From Kiloniellaceae bacterium (GTDB taxonomy: Bacteria > Pseudomonadota > Alphaproteobacteria > Kiloniellales > J153), in the NCBI GenBank assembly GCA_021776135.1, contig JAJFGL010000035.1:1-64000 (forward strand): a DNA stretch of 64,000 bases, read 5' to 3'. Shown here piece by piece: positions 8,869 to 16,991 of the stretch. Made by a program: the position numbers and the translations under genes. Position 1 is the first letter of the stretch. Each line of letters starts with the position of its first letter. The notes beneath the pieces were generated by a model. That model was not told where the DNA came from. It saw nothing but the letters and a program-made list of their open reading frames with translations, and did not search any database.

Positions 8869-11800
8869 TTAAGACTTCCGCCAGGCGCGAAGGGCCTTTA
8901 AGTGCTGACTAGCTTCTTCGTCGCCCGCGGATATGGCGCGTTCGTACCACCGGATCGCGGTCTCGGGGTCGGCGAAGGCGCCGAGCACGCCTAGTTCGTT
9001 TAAGATGCGCGGGTCGTAGGTTCGTCCCAGGGCCGTCAAGGCGGCGCCGGCGCCTTGCTCGGCGGCCTGCTCGAAGAACAAACGCGCCGAGGCGATGTCG
9101 CCGTGGCCCAGGTATTCCTCGCCGCGCGTTATCATGAGGTTCGCCGCCCCGTTCCCTTTGGCGGTTTGCCGCGCCGCCGGTTCGCCGCCCTCTGTCTGGC
9201 TCGCCACAAGCACCGCGCTGGCTTTGGGCGCCACATCGAGCTTGCGATCGCCGCTTGAGGGAAGCGCTAGCGCGCCAATCAAGCTCTCCTTGGGTGGCTC
9301 CGCTTGAGGTAGTTTGCCGCTGGCGGTCAGTTTGGCTGCTTGCGCTACGGCTTCCGCCTTTAAGCTGGCGAGCGTTTCCTCCAGACGATCCGATTTATCT
9401 TCGGCCTTTCGCGTCCTTGTTCTCAGGTTCAGAACTTCAGCATTCGCGGCGGCCAGGCTTACAGCCAGAGATTCGACCCGTTTCTGCGCCGCGATCCGCG
9501 CGGCGTCCTGCTTGGCCGTGGCTTGTTTCGCCGTTTCCAGATCCTTGGCCAAGGTATCGGCGCGCGTCCCGGCCTCCTGGCGATCCGCGCTTAGGGTCGA
9601 TGCCCGGCGTTCTGCCGCCGCCAAGCGGATCGCGAGTTGTGCCGAAGCGCCCTGGGTGCCGTCCAGGGAAGCGCGCAAGGTGTCCGCCTCGTCCTGGGCG
9701 CCGTTCAAGCCGCGTTCCAGGTCTTTGGCCTTGGCGATGGCGGAATCCCGCTCCGCCGCGAGGGTCTTGGTATCCTCGCGCGTTGTGGCGAGAAGCTCGG
9801 ATAGCTGGGCGGCTTTGGTGTCGAGGCCCTTCGCCTCCGCGCGCAAGTCCGTGTTTGCCGCCTGGGCGCGGGCGAGGTCGTTCGTCAGTCCTTGGTTTTT
9901 CTCCGCCGCCGCCGTTACTTGATCGCGTATCCGGAGCGCGGTAAGGCGCTCCGCGTCGAGACTGGATGTCAGCGCGGCGATTTCAAGCTTGGCGATGTCC
10001 AAGTTGGCGTTCAAGGTCTCGACGTGGCTCAATGCCTCGGTCCGCGCCGTATCCTGTTTGGTGGCGGCAATCTTTCCTGCTTCAAGTTCCTGGACCAAGG
10101 TATCGATGCGTGCTTCGGCCGACTGGCGGTCCGCGCTTAGAGCCGCGGCTTGACGCTCGGCGGCGGCCAAGCGGAGCGTGAGCTGTGCCGAGGCGCTATT
10201 GGTGCCTTCGAGAGAGGCGCGCAGCGTGTCCGCCTCACCCTGGGCGCCGCTCAAGTCACGCTCCAGGTTCCTGGCTTTGGCGACGGCGGTATCCCGCTCC
10301 GCCGCGAGGGCCTTGGCATCTTCGCGCGTTGTGGCGAGAAGCTCGGATAGCTGGGCGGCTTGGGTGTTGAGGCTCTCCGCTTCCGCGCGCAAGTCCGTGT
10401 TTACCGCCTGGGTGCGGGCGAGGTCGTTCGTCAGTCCTTGGATTTTCTCCGCCGCCGCCGTTACTTGATCGCGTATCTGGGCCGTGGCTTGGCGCTCCGC
10501 GTCGAGGGTTTGGCGCTCCGCGTCGAGGCTGGATGTGAGCGCGGCGATTTCTACTCCGGCGGTGTCAAAGGCGGCGCTCAGGCGGCCGGTTTCCTTTTCC
10601 GCCGCCGCAAGTTGACCGGCGCGCGCGCGCGTGTCCGTGAGTTCCTCATTCCGCGCGGCCAAGAGGGTCTGGAGTTTATTCCGATCCTGGTCCAGCGCTT
10701 GAAGGTCTTGCCTGGAAGCCGTCAGTTCATTTTCAAGGCGTTGAACGACCGCATTGGCCGCCGTACCGGAAAGGACAAGATTCTCGATCTCGGTATTCGC
10801 CTCCGCCAGGGCGCCGGTTAGGCTCTCCGTGTCATTCCGGGCGGCTTGGGTGTCGGCCTTCGCTTGGTTCAGGGCTTCGCGTGCCGATGACAATTCCTCT
10901 TCAATGGCCCGCACCGCGGCGCCGCCGCCCTCGCGCGCGGCATTCAGGTCGGCGGTCAAGGTACTGAGCGTGCGCCGCAGCCCGGCGTTCGATTCTTGGG
11001 ATTCCGTCAGGCGCGGGCCCAAGGCGCCGATATCTTCGATCCGCGCCAGAAGGGTGTCGTTTCGGCGCCGCGACTCGTTTAGCTGGCCTAGCAAGCGTTC
11101 GTTTTCCTCGCTCGCCTTGGCGGCGCGCGCGGCCAAATCGCCGGCACGCTGCTTCGTCTTGGCAAGCTCCGCTTGGGGCGCCTTTTCACCCCGCAGGAAA
11201 GCCTCTAGCCCAGGTCCCTGGAACTCAAGCCAAGCGGCGCCGCCCACGGCCGCCATGAGCGTGCCCCCGAGAAAGCCGGCGGCGATCATGGATAGCGGCG
11301 CGGGCGCGGTGCGCGCCGGGGGCGCGGCGGCAAACGCCGGGGCCGGCCTCATCACCTTAACCGGGACGTCCGATGTCCGGGGCGCGGCGCCGCGCAACGG
11401 GCCGCCATTTGGTTTATGCTTCGACTCCGGGGTCCGGTTCGCCGTGGGGGTTTTTTCCGCGGTGCGAATTTCTTTGTCCGCTGACGCCGGTTCGACGCCG
11501 GGTTTTCGCCCTGGGCTATCTAACTCCCCGGCGCCGGCGGCAACTTGATTTGCGGTTACGCTGGACGGCGCCGGTTTCGTCGGACCGGTATCGCGCGGCT
11601 CCCGCCGCGATGCGGCGCTACGGGGGGAGGCGCCCATCCGGTCCATGGCCCTGACCACCAGCCTGGAAATATCGCGTTCTTGGCTCGGCGGTTCGTCATC
11701 GCCTTGGTCCGGCGCGTCGGGCCAGATGTGAGGCAGCAGCCGGTCGCTCTCCCGGCAAAAGGTTTCCAGATCCTCCAGGCACAGCTCACGCCGCGGGTCC

Positions 11801-12000
11801 GGCTCAATCTTTAGTTTCGCCGGGGCCTCTTCGTCCGTACTGGATTCCGTGCCGATCCGCGCGCCGTCGCTCGAAGCGGCATAGGCCCACTCCGCCAAGT
11901 CGCGCTCTATCTCCTTGGCGCTGTCGCCGGTTTCCGCGCTCCACAGATGAGCGATCTTCGCGATGCTCAACTGTTGCGGCCGTACGTCCTGTTCGGCCAT
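8869..12000 (-). CDS. Large membrane-anchored coiled-coil protein with C-terminal Sel1-like repeats
   Basis: A 1043-residue protein of unknown function. Residues 1-230 are a cytoplasmic, charged, Pro/Ala-rich low-complexity part; one membrane helix lies at about 234-258 (PLSMIAAGFLGGTLMAAVGG). Residues about 275-880 are a long heptad-rich coiled coil full of LDAERQ, ELLATTRED and AAAERQ units. The last 90 residues contain Sel1/TPR-like units (EYLGHGDIASARLFFEQAAEQGAGAALTALG). The coiled coil includes a duplicated 182-residue block. Sel1 repeats usually bind partner proteins in envelope or division complexes, so a scaffold role is plausible; this is inference. It is monocistronic, convergent with the TAXI gene. 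Confidence 0.8.
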   Translation of the reverse strand: MAEQDVRPQQLSIAKIAHLWSAETGDSAKEIERDLAEWAYAASSDGARIGTESSTDEEAPAKLKIEPDPRRELCLEDLETFCRESDRLLPHIWPDAPDQGDDEPPSQERDISRLVVRAMDRMGASPRSAASRREPRDTGPTKPAPSSVTANQVAAGAGELDSPGRKPGVEPASADKEIRTAEKTPTANRTPESKHKPNGGPLRGAAPRTSDVPVKVMRPAPAFAAAPPARTAPAPLSMIAAGFLGGTLMAAVGGAAWLEFQGPGLEAFLRGEKAPQAELAKTKQRAGDLAARAAKASEENERLLGQLNESRRRNDTLLARIEDIGALGPRLTESQESNAGLRRTLSTLTADLNAAREGGGAAVRAIEEELSSAREALNQAKADTQAARNDTESLTGALAEANTEIENLVLSGTAANAVVQRLENELTASRQDLQALDQDRNKLQTLLAARNEELTDTRARAGQLAAAEKETGRLSAAFDTAGVEIAALTSSLDAERQTLDAERQATAQIRDQVTAAAEKIQGLTNDLARTQAVNTDLRAEAESLNTQAAQLSELLATTREDAKALAAERDTAVAKARNLERDLSGAQGEADTLRASLEGTNSASAQLTLRLAAAERQAAALSADRQSAEARIDTLVQELEAGKIAATKQDTARTEALSHVETLNANLDIAKLEIAALTSSLDAERLTALRIRDQVTAAAEKNQGLTNDLARAQAANTDLRAEAKGLDTKAAQLSELLATTREDTKTLAAERDSAIAKAKDLERGLNGAQDEADTLRASLDGTQGASAQLAIRLAAAERRASTLSADRQEAGTRADTLAKDLETAKQATAKQDAARIAAQKRVESLAVSLAAANAEVLNLRTRTRKAEDKSDRLEETLASLKAEAVAQAAKLTASGKLPQAEPPKESLIGALALPSSGDRKLDVAPKASAVLVASQTEGGEPAARQTAKGNGAANLMITRGEEYLGHGDIASARLFFEQAAEQGAGAALTALGRTYDPRILNELGVLGAFADPETAIRWYERAISAGDEEASQHLKALRAWRKS
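9430..10560. repeat. Two 546-bp tandem copies within the coiled-coil gene
   Basis: Long matching tracts recur exactly 546 bp apart: CGTTGTGGCGAGAAGCTCGG at 9781 and 10327, and the tract beginning CTCCGCCGCCGCCG at 9901 and 10447. The unit encodes 182 residues. The upstream copy carries an extra 21-bp repeat encoding the heptad LDAERQT. The copies have diverged by scattered substitutions, so the duplication is not brand new. Outer edges are estimated. Confidence 0.85.
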
Positions 12001-12153
12001 GACAAAGGTATTCCCTGTAACCCTCTCGGTTAAGGGAATATTACAACATTTAGCAGGAAAGCGCTATTGCCGAGATGACATGGACAAGAAATAAACGGCC
12101 GCCGCAGTCGCTATGGTTAATAAAACACAACCACTGTGCAATACCCGGAAGAC

Positions 12154-13107
12154 CTATCCAAGGCGATGGACCGGGGATTCCTTGGGCCGGAATAGGTAAT
12201 GCAGAAATATCCACCGGTATCCGGGAAGAAGATAACCGCCATTATGTTCGAGTATTGCCTCCCGGTATTCGCGGTAGCGGCCGGGCAAGCGATACCAGGG
12301 TGTTCCGGGCTCCAAGTGATGCAGGGTATGGAGGTTGTTGTTCAAGAACAGCAGCGACATGATCGGGCCGGATTCGACGATGGCGGTGCGTTCCCGGACC
12401 TCGCGCCGCGCCTGGTGCTCCAGAAACGAGCGCACAAGGTTAAGGGCGGCGCCTGAATAGGCGAAAAAGACCAAGTATTCCAGGACCGGTATGCCGCAGA
12501 TCCCCACGGCCCAGCCCAGAACCAGGGCGCAGCCAAGAGCATGTAAAGCCCAGGTTTTCTGATGGCCGCGATCGCCGGCGGCGACCCGCCTAATCTCGCT
12601 GCTGGCGACCCGCCACACCGAAACCAGCGGCATAAAGGCCAAGCGCCCCGCCAGGGTGCAGAGAAGCCACAACCAGGCGCGCGACAGAGGCCCCCGGCGG
12701 GCCCAGTCCTGGGGCGTGACATAGTTCGATTCCGGGTCTTCGTCCGGGTCGGTCAAGGCGACGTCGTTGTGATGGGCCAGGTGGGTTTCCCGATAGAGCC
12801 GAAACGGCAACCATAGCCAGAGCGAGGGAAAGACCAACAACTCGTTTACCCAGGGCCAGGGCGTGGGATGGCCGTGGACGACCTCATGTTGAAGCGCCCC
12901 ATGCCAGGCGACAAGATAAGCGCCCAAAGGCAGGACCAGCCACCAAGGCAGGGCCGCATAAAACCAGGTTACAAGGCCGAAACCGCCGTAAATGGCGCCG
13001 GCCACCGCCATGGTCGGCCATTCGATCCTGCCAAGGCTTAGCGTCGATGCTGATTCTAAGGCCAAAACTCCCAATCCTGAAGGCGTACTTAGAGTGGACC
13101 TTTCCAT
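12154..13107 (-). CDS. Fatty acid desaturase family protein
   Basis: A 317-residue integral membrane di-iron desaturase. The three histidine clusters are visible: H69-GALQ-H74-EVV-H78, H109-LA-HH112-113, and H260-TL-HH263-264, plus His231 in SFLEHQ. About four membrane helices surround them. The family introduces double bonds into acyl chains or modifies carotenoid/sphingolipid-like substrates; the short form here does not fix the substrate. It is divergent from an XRE regulator across a 162-bp AT-rich gap holding an inverted repeat, suggesting control by that regulator. Confidence 0.88.
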   Translation of the reverse strand: MERSTLSTPSGLGVLALESASTLSLGRIEWPTMAVAGAIYGGFGLVTWFYAALPWWLVLPLGAYLVAWHGALQHEVVHGHPTPWPWVNELLVFPSLWLWLPFRLYRETHLAHHNDVALTDPDEDPESNYVTPQDWARRGPLSRAWLWLLCTLAGRLAFMPLVSVWRVASSEIRRVAAGDRGHQKTWALHALGCALVLGWAVGICGIPVLEYLVFFAYSGAALNLVRSFLEHQARREVRERTAIVESGPIMSLLFLNNNLHTLHHLEPGTPWYRLPGRYREYREAILEHNGGYLLPGYRWIFLHYLFRPKESPVHRLG

Positions 13108-13131
13108 GAATTGAGAGTAATTATTCTAATC

Positions 13132-13177
13132 GTTGACAACAATGATAGAATGTGAATTATCCAAGATTGTTGTAAAC
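13132..13177. promoter_or_regulatory. Inverted repeat between desaturase and XRE regulator genes
   Basis: GTTGACAACAA at 13132-13142 and TTGTTGTAAAC at 13167-13177 are inverted copies matching at 10 of 11 positions, 24 bp apart. TTGACA inside the left arm could serve as a -35 element toward the XRE gene. The site lies between two divergent start codons, as expected for an autoregulatory operator. Confidence 0.4.
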
Positions 13178-13269
13178 AAAATATTCAGAATGGTGATAAT
13201 CTACATATATAAGTGATATAAGGCACAGGGATCCATAAGGAAACCAAGTAGCAACAAAGGTGAGACGGC

Positions 13270-14154
13270 ATGAAAAAACGCCAAACGGTTGAAGTCTTTC
13301 GCGAGCGATTGAGCGTTGTAATCGAGAATTCCGGTTTGAGCCGCGCCGCCTTCGCGGCCCGCGCGGGCTTGGATCGCTCCACCTTGTCGCAGCTTCTTTC
13401 GCCCAACGCCGACCGGCTGCCGCGCGCGGAGACCATCGCGGCGATCGCGACGCGCGAGCAGGTGAGCGTCGATTGGCTGCTGGGCATCAGCCAGGAGGGT
13501 CAGCTTGGGGCCGGGGTCATGGCCAAGGTTTTGGAGATCGAATCCGGCGCCGGATCGCCGGCCGATGCGCGGCTGGCGCACTGGCGGGCGGAGGCGGCGG
13601 GCTACAAGATTCGCTATGTGCCGACAACCTTGCCCGATGTTCTTAAAACCGAGGAGGTCATACGCTACGAATACCTTGAGCAGAACCCCAGGCTGCCAGA
13701 GGTCCGGATCGAGCAGGCCGAAAACGAACTTGCCTATACCCGCTCGCCCGAAACCGATGTCGAGGTTTGCAGCTCGATCCAATCCTTGCACGATTTCGCG
13801 CGCGGCTATGGCATTTGGGGCGGTCTGCCGGTCGCCAGCCGCATAGCGCAGCTCGACAAGATCGTTGCTTTGCTGGACGAACTCTATCCGACCTTCAGAT
13901 GGTTTTTATTCGATGGTTTGCGGAACTACTCGGTGCCGGTGACCGTCTTTGGGCGGCACCGGGCGGCGATCTATTTGGGCGATATGTACTTCGTATTCAA
14001 CTCGACCGAACACATACACGCCTTGATACGCAACTTCGACGATCTTATTCGCGGCGCCGTGGTGCAGCCGCCGGACGTGATCGCCCTGGTGCGCGGGCTG
14101 CGCAAGGAAGTCGCCGCCGCGGGGGCGGACGAAGGAAAGGAAATTGCCCGATGA
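13270..14154 (+). CDS. XRE-family transcriptional regulator with unknown C-terminal domain
   Basis: A 294-residue protein. Residues about 8-70 form a Cro/CI helix-turn-helix (FRERLSVVIENSGLSRAAFA, then GLDRSTLSQLL with two leucine caps). The remaining 220 residues match no domain I can name and likely sense a ligand or oligomerise. It is divergent from the desaturase gene and its stop overlaps the start of the GFA protein (ATGA), so it heads a regulator-GFA-PhnD-like operon. A clear GGTGAGA precedes the ATG. Confidence 0.88.
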   Translation: MKKRQTVEVFRERLSVVIENSGLSRAAFAARAGLDRSTLSQLLSPNADRLPRAETIAAIATREQVSVDWLLGISQEGQLGAGVMAKVLEIESGAGSPADARLAHWRAEAAGYKIRYVPTTLPDVLKTEEVIRYEYLEQNPRLPEVRIEQAENELAYTRSPETDVEVCSSIQSLHDFARGYGIWGGLPVASRIAQLDKIVALLDELYPTFRWFLFDGLRNYSVPVTVFGRHRAAIYLGDMYFVFNSTEHIHALIRNFDDLIRGAVVQPPDVIALVRGLRKEVAAAGADEGKEIAR

Positions 14155-14570
14155 GCGAAACTAAAACAGTGCGGCGGGCCAGCGGCCGGTGTCTTTGCGG
14201 CGCGGTCGCTTACGAGATCGACGGTCCCTTGCGCGATGTCGTCAACTGCCACTGCGGCCAGTGCCTGCGCACCCATGGCAATTTCGCCAGCTACACCAAT
14301 GCCGCGCGCGGCGATTTGTCCCTGACCGAGAGCCGGGGCTTGACCTGGTACGAGTCTTCGCGGCTCGCGCGCCGGGGTTTTTGCGCGACTTGCGGCGCCA
14401 GTCTATTTTGGGAACGCAAGGACAGCGGCACCATATCCGTCGCCGCCGGAACACTGGACCCGCCGACGAATTTGAACACCGCCGCGCACATCTTCGTCGC
14501 CGACAAGGGCGACTACTACGAGATCGCCGACGGCTTGAAGACGTATCCCGCCAGCATGAGCAAGGTATAG
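14151..14570 (+). CDS. GFA-family (CENP-V fold) zinc protein
   Basis: A 139-residue GFA-family protein, named after glutathione-dependent formaldehyde-activating enzyme. Zinc-binding cysteines are seen in RCLCGAVAYEI, NCHCGQCLR and FCATCGASLFW, the standard pattern of the beta-tent fold. Most members have no proven activity, so a substrate cannot be given. Its ATG overlaps the XRE stop codon by four bases and the next gene begins 3 bp after its stop, so the three are translated together. Length is typical. Confidence 0.9.
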   Translation: MSETKTVRRASGRCLCGAVAYEIDGPLRDVVNCHCGQCLRTHGNFASYTNAARGDLSLTESRGLTWYESSRLARRGFCATCGASLFWERKDSGTISVAAGTLDPPTNLNTAAHIFVADKGDYYEIADGLKTYPASMSKV

Positions 14571-14573
14571 CTC

Positions 14574-15380
14574 ATGACCGCAGCCAGCTTACCCATGTAC
14601 GACCTGCCCGAAGTCACCCTGGCGACCGATTCCTGGTGGCGCGGCCTGGCCGGCGCCATGACCCGGGAGGGCATAGCGGAGGTGCCCCACAGCCTGACAC
14701 GCGGCGCCGAATTCGTGGACCTTTGGCGCGATCCGGGTTTATTGATCAGCCAGACCTGCGGTTATCCCCTGACTCATGAATACAAGGACGACCTTCGCTT
14801 GATCGCGACGCCGGCATTTTCGGCGCCGGGATGCGGCGGCCCGGCCTATCGCAGCTTTATCGTGGTGCGCGAAGACGATCCGGCTAAGGAACCGGCCGAT
14901 CTGAAAGGGCGTGTCATCGCCTTTAACGGCCCGGAGTCTCAGTCCGGTTACAGCGCCCCGCGCGCCGTCTTCGCGCCGCTGAGCCAGGACGGAAAGTTTT
15001 TTTCCCGCGCGGCCGAAAGCGGCGGTCATGCCAACAGCTTGGATATGGTCGCGAAGGGTAAGGCCGATGTTTGCGCGGCCGACTGCGTGACCTATGCGCT
15101 TCTGGCCCGCTACCGCCCGGACACCGTGCGCGGCTTGCGGGTTCTGGCCGAAAGCCCCAGCGCTCCCGGTCTGCCCTACGTCACGCGCGCGTCCTTGGAC
15201 GAAGATATCCTTGCCCGCCTGCGCGCCGCCCTAGGCGCGGCGGCCCAAGACCCCGGCTTGGCGGAGACGCGGGCCGCGTTGTTCATCGCCGGCTTCGAGG
15301 TTCTGCCGGATTCGGCTTACGCGCGCATCGTGGAAATCGAAAATACGGCGCGGGACCTCGGTTATCCTAAACTCGCCTGA
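14574..15380 (+). CDS. PhnD-like substrate-binding-fold protein without signal peptide
   Basis: A 268-residue protein with the fold of phosphate/phosphonate binding proteins (PhnD type). It shows SQTCGYPLTH, FIVVREDDPAKEPADLKGRVIAFNGP and SGYSAPRA, followed by the usual SGGHANSLDMVAKGKADV. No signal peptide is visible: the N-terminus MTAASLPMYDLPEV is not hydrophobic, and no ABC permease or ATPase is nearby. It may be a cytoplasmic sensor or enzyme rather than a transporter part. It starts 3 bp after the GFA gene and overlaps the opposing kinase gene tail-to-tail by 19 bp. Confidence 0.85.
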   Translation: MTAASLPMYDLPEVTLATDSWWRGLAGAMTREGIAEVPHSLTRGAEFVDLWRDPGLLISQTCGYPLTHEYKDDLRLIATPAFSAPGCGGPAYRSFIVVREDDPAKEPADLKGRVIAFNGPESQSGYSAPRAVFAPLSQDGKFFSRAAESGGHANSLDMVAKGKADVCAADCVTYALLARYRPDTVRGLRVLAESPSAPGLPYVTRASLDEDILARLRAALGAAAQDPGLAETRAALFIAGFEVLPDSAYARIVEIENTARDLGYPKLA

Positions 15381-16906
15381 CTAAGACACTCACGGGCCGC
15401 CGCCGCGACGCGGTCGATATCTCCGGTGGCGTCGATGCGTTCCCAGGTCATGGGTCCGAGGTCGTAGTCCTGCTGGGCTCGCACCACCGCGGCCGTGGCA
15501 TCCGAGGCATCGTCTTTGCGCCCGGTCACGCGCTTTTGCAGCACGTCCTTGGGCGCCTCCAGCCACAGTCCCGTGAAGGCCACGCCTAAATCCCCGGCCA
15601 GGGTTTCAATGGCCGCGCGCTCGTCCGGCTTGGCATGGACGGCATCGGCGATGACCGAGTGCCCGGCGGCGAGGGCGGCGCGGGCCTGGGCCAAGACAGC
15701 CTGATAGACCTTGTTGCTTGCTTGGGCTGTATAAGCGCTGCTTGGCAGGCGGATTAAATCGCCGACCCCGGCCAAGGCTTTGCGCAGGATGTCGCTACGC
15801 ACATGAAGAGCGCCGGGCGCGGCGCCTAGATCGGGTGCCAGGGCCCGCGCCAGGCGGGTTTTTCCGCTTCCCGACAAACCGCCGACGGCGACCAGGCGTG
15901 GCGGCTCGGGCTTCAGGTACCCGTGCGCCGCGGCGCCATAGGTTCGCGCATCTTCCAGCAAGGCGGCCTTGGCCTCGGCGCCGCTTTGGCTTTCCGCCAT
16001 GCTGACGCTGACCTTGGCGCGCACCGCGGCGCGCACCGATAGGAACAGCGGCAGGGCGGCGAGACCTTCGAGGTCGGCGCGGCGTTGCAGATAGCGGTTC
16101 AGCACCAAGTTGGCGAAGGACCGCAGGCCGCGCCGATCCAAGTCCATCAAGAGAAAAGCCAGGTCGTAGAACACGTCGATGCAGGCGATGGCGTCGTTAA
16201 ATTCTATGCAGTCGAACAGCGTCGGCCGGCCCTCGATCACACAGATGTTGCGTAAGTGCAAATCGCCGTGGCAGCGGCGCACCAAGCCCGCCGCCAACCT
16301 GTCATCGAGCTGCCGCGCGAGCCGATCAAGGCTGCGCAGGGTGTCCGATTCCAATTGAAGCGCCTCTGGAAAGAGTTCGAGGCGTTCGGCCATCTCGCTT
16401 GCGTTTTCCTCGATCACCGCGCGCAAACCATCCGTGCCGCCGCCTTTATCGAAGACGGTTTCGGCCACGTCGTGCAGGGCGGCGATCTCGTCGGCCAAGG
16501 CCATCATCAGTTCGGCCGTGAGTTCGCCGGCCTCGGCCAAGCGGTCGCAGAGGCCCGCCTGGTCGAAGCGGCGCATGACAACGGCCCACTCCAGCGCCTC
16601 GCCCTCGCCGCCGAAGGCCAGGGCGCCATCGGCCTTGCGAACGATCGCCTCGGCCCGCAGGTAAATCTCCGGCGCCGTACGCCGGTTCAGGGCCACTTCC
16701 CGCTCGCAGGCGGCGCGTCGCCGTTCCAGGGTCGAAAAATCCATGTAGGGATAGCGCACCGCGCGCTTGATCTTGTAGGCGTGGGTGCCGGCCAGAAACA
16801 CCATGGCGCCGTGGGTATCGATACGCTCGACCGCCGCGATACCGGACCTGAAGCTCCGGGGATCGCCCAGCCAGGCCGCGACTTCGCTTTGATCGTTCAT
16901 TTCCAT
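15362..16906 (-). CDS. Aminoglycoside-phosphotransferase-like/AAA kinase fusion protein
   Basis: A 514-residue two-domain cytosolic protein. The N-terminal half is an APH/choline-kinase-like domain, with the catalytic loop in RRCHGDLHLRNICV and DCIEFND providing the metal Asp. The C-terminal third is a P-loop kinase-like domain with Walker A GGLSGSGKTRLA. This fused pair is a conserved uncharacterised family (COG2187/COG0645 type). The substrate is not known and resistance should not be inferred from the name. A second ATG two codons in is an alternative start. It ends overlapping the PhnD-like gene. Confidence 0.88.
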   Translation of the reverse strand: MEMNDQSEVAAWLGDPRSFRSGIAAVERIDTHGAMVFLAGTHAYKIKRAVRYPYMDFSTLERRRAACEREVALNRRTAPEIYLRAEAIVRKADGALAFGGEGEALEWAVVMRRFDQAGLCDRLAEAGELTAELMMALADEIAALHDVAETVFDKGGGTDGLRAVIEENASEMAERLELFPEALQLESDTLRSLDRLARQLDDRLAAGLVRRCHGDLHLRNICVIEGRPTLFDCIEFNDAIACIDVFYDLAFLLMDLDRRGLRSFANLVLNRYLQRRADLEGLAALPLFLSVRAAVRAKVSVSMAESQSGAEAKAALLEDARTYGAAAHGYLKPEPPRLVAVGGLSGSGKTRLARALAPDLGAAPGALHVRSDILRKALAGVGDLIRLPSSAYTAQASNKVYQAVLAQARAALAAGHSVIADAVHAKPDERAAIETLAGDLGVAFTGLWLEAPKDVLQKRVTGRKDDASDATAAVVRAQQDYDLGPMTWERIDATGDIDRVAAAARECLSQASLG

Positions 16907-16939
16907 GACCAGAGGTTATACACGCCATGCCGCGCCGGT

Positions 16940-16982
16940 TTGATCCAAATCAAGGCGGGAGTTCGGTTCCGGCGGCTAAAAT
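16940..16982 (+). promoter_or_regulatory. FNR/Anr box and -10 element of hemN
   Basis: TTGATCCAAATCAA at 16940-16953 is a perfect match to the FNR consensus TTGAT-N4-ATCAA. A good -10 hexamer TAAAAT lies at 16977-16982. A start site about 7 bp on, near 16989, would put the box centre about 42 bp upstream, the spacing of a class II FNR-activated promoter. The predicted start site is only about 3 nt before the hemN ATG. Confidence 0.85.
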
Positions 16983-16991
16983 CCCCCCATC

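Noticed and set aside
9055-11814. Many plus-strand frames opposite the coiled-coil gene
   Set aside because: They are mirror frames of the repetitive Ala/Glu-rich coding sequence and lack start signals.
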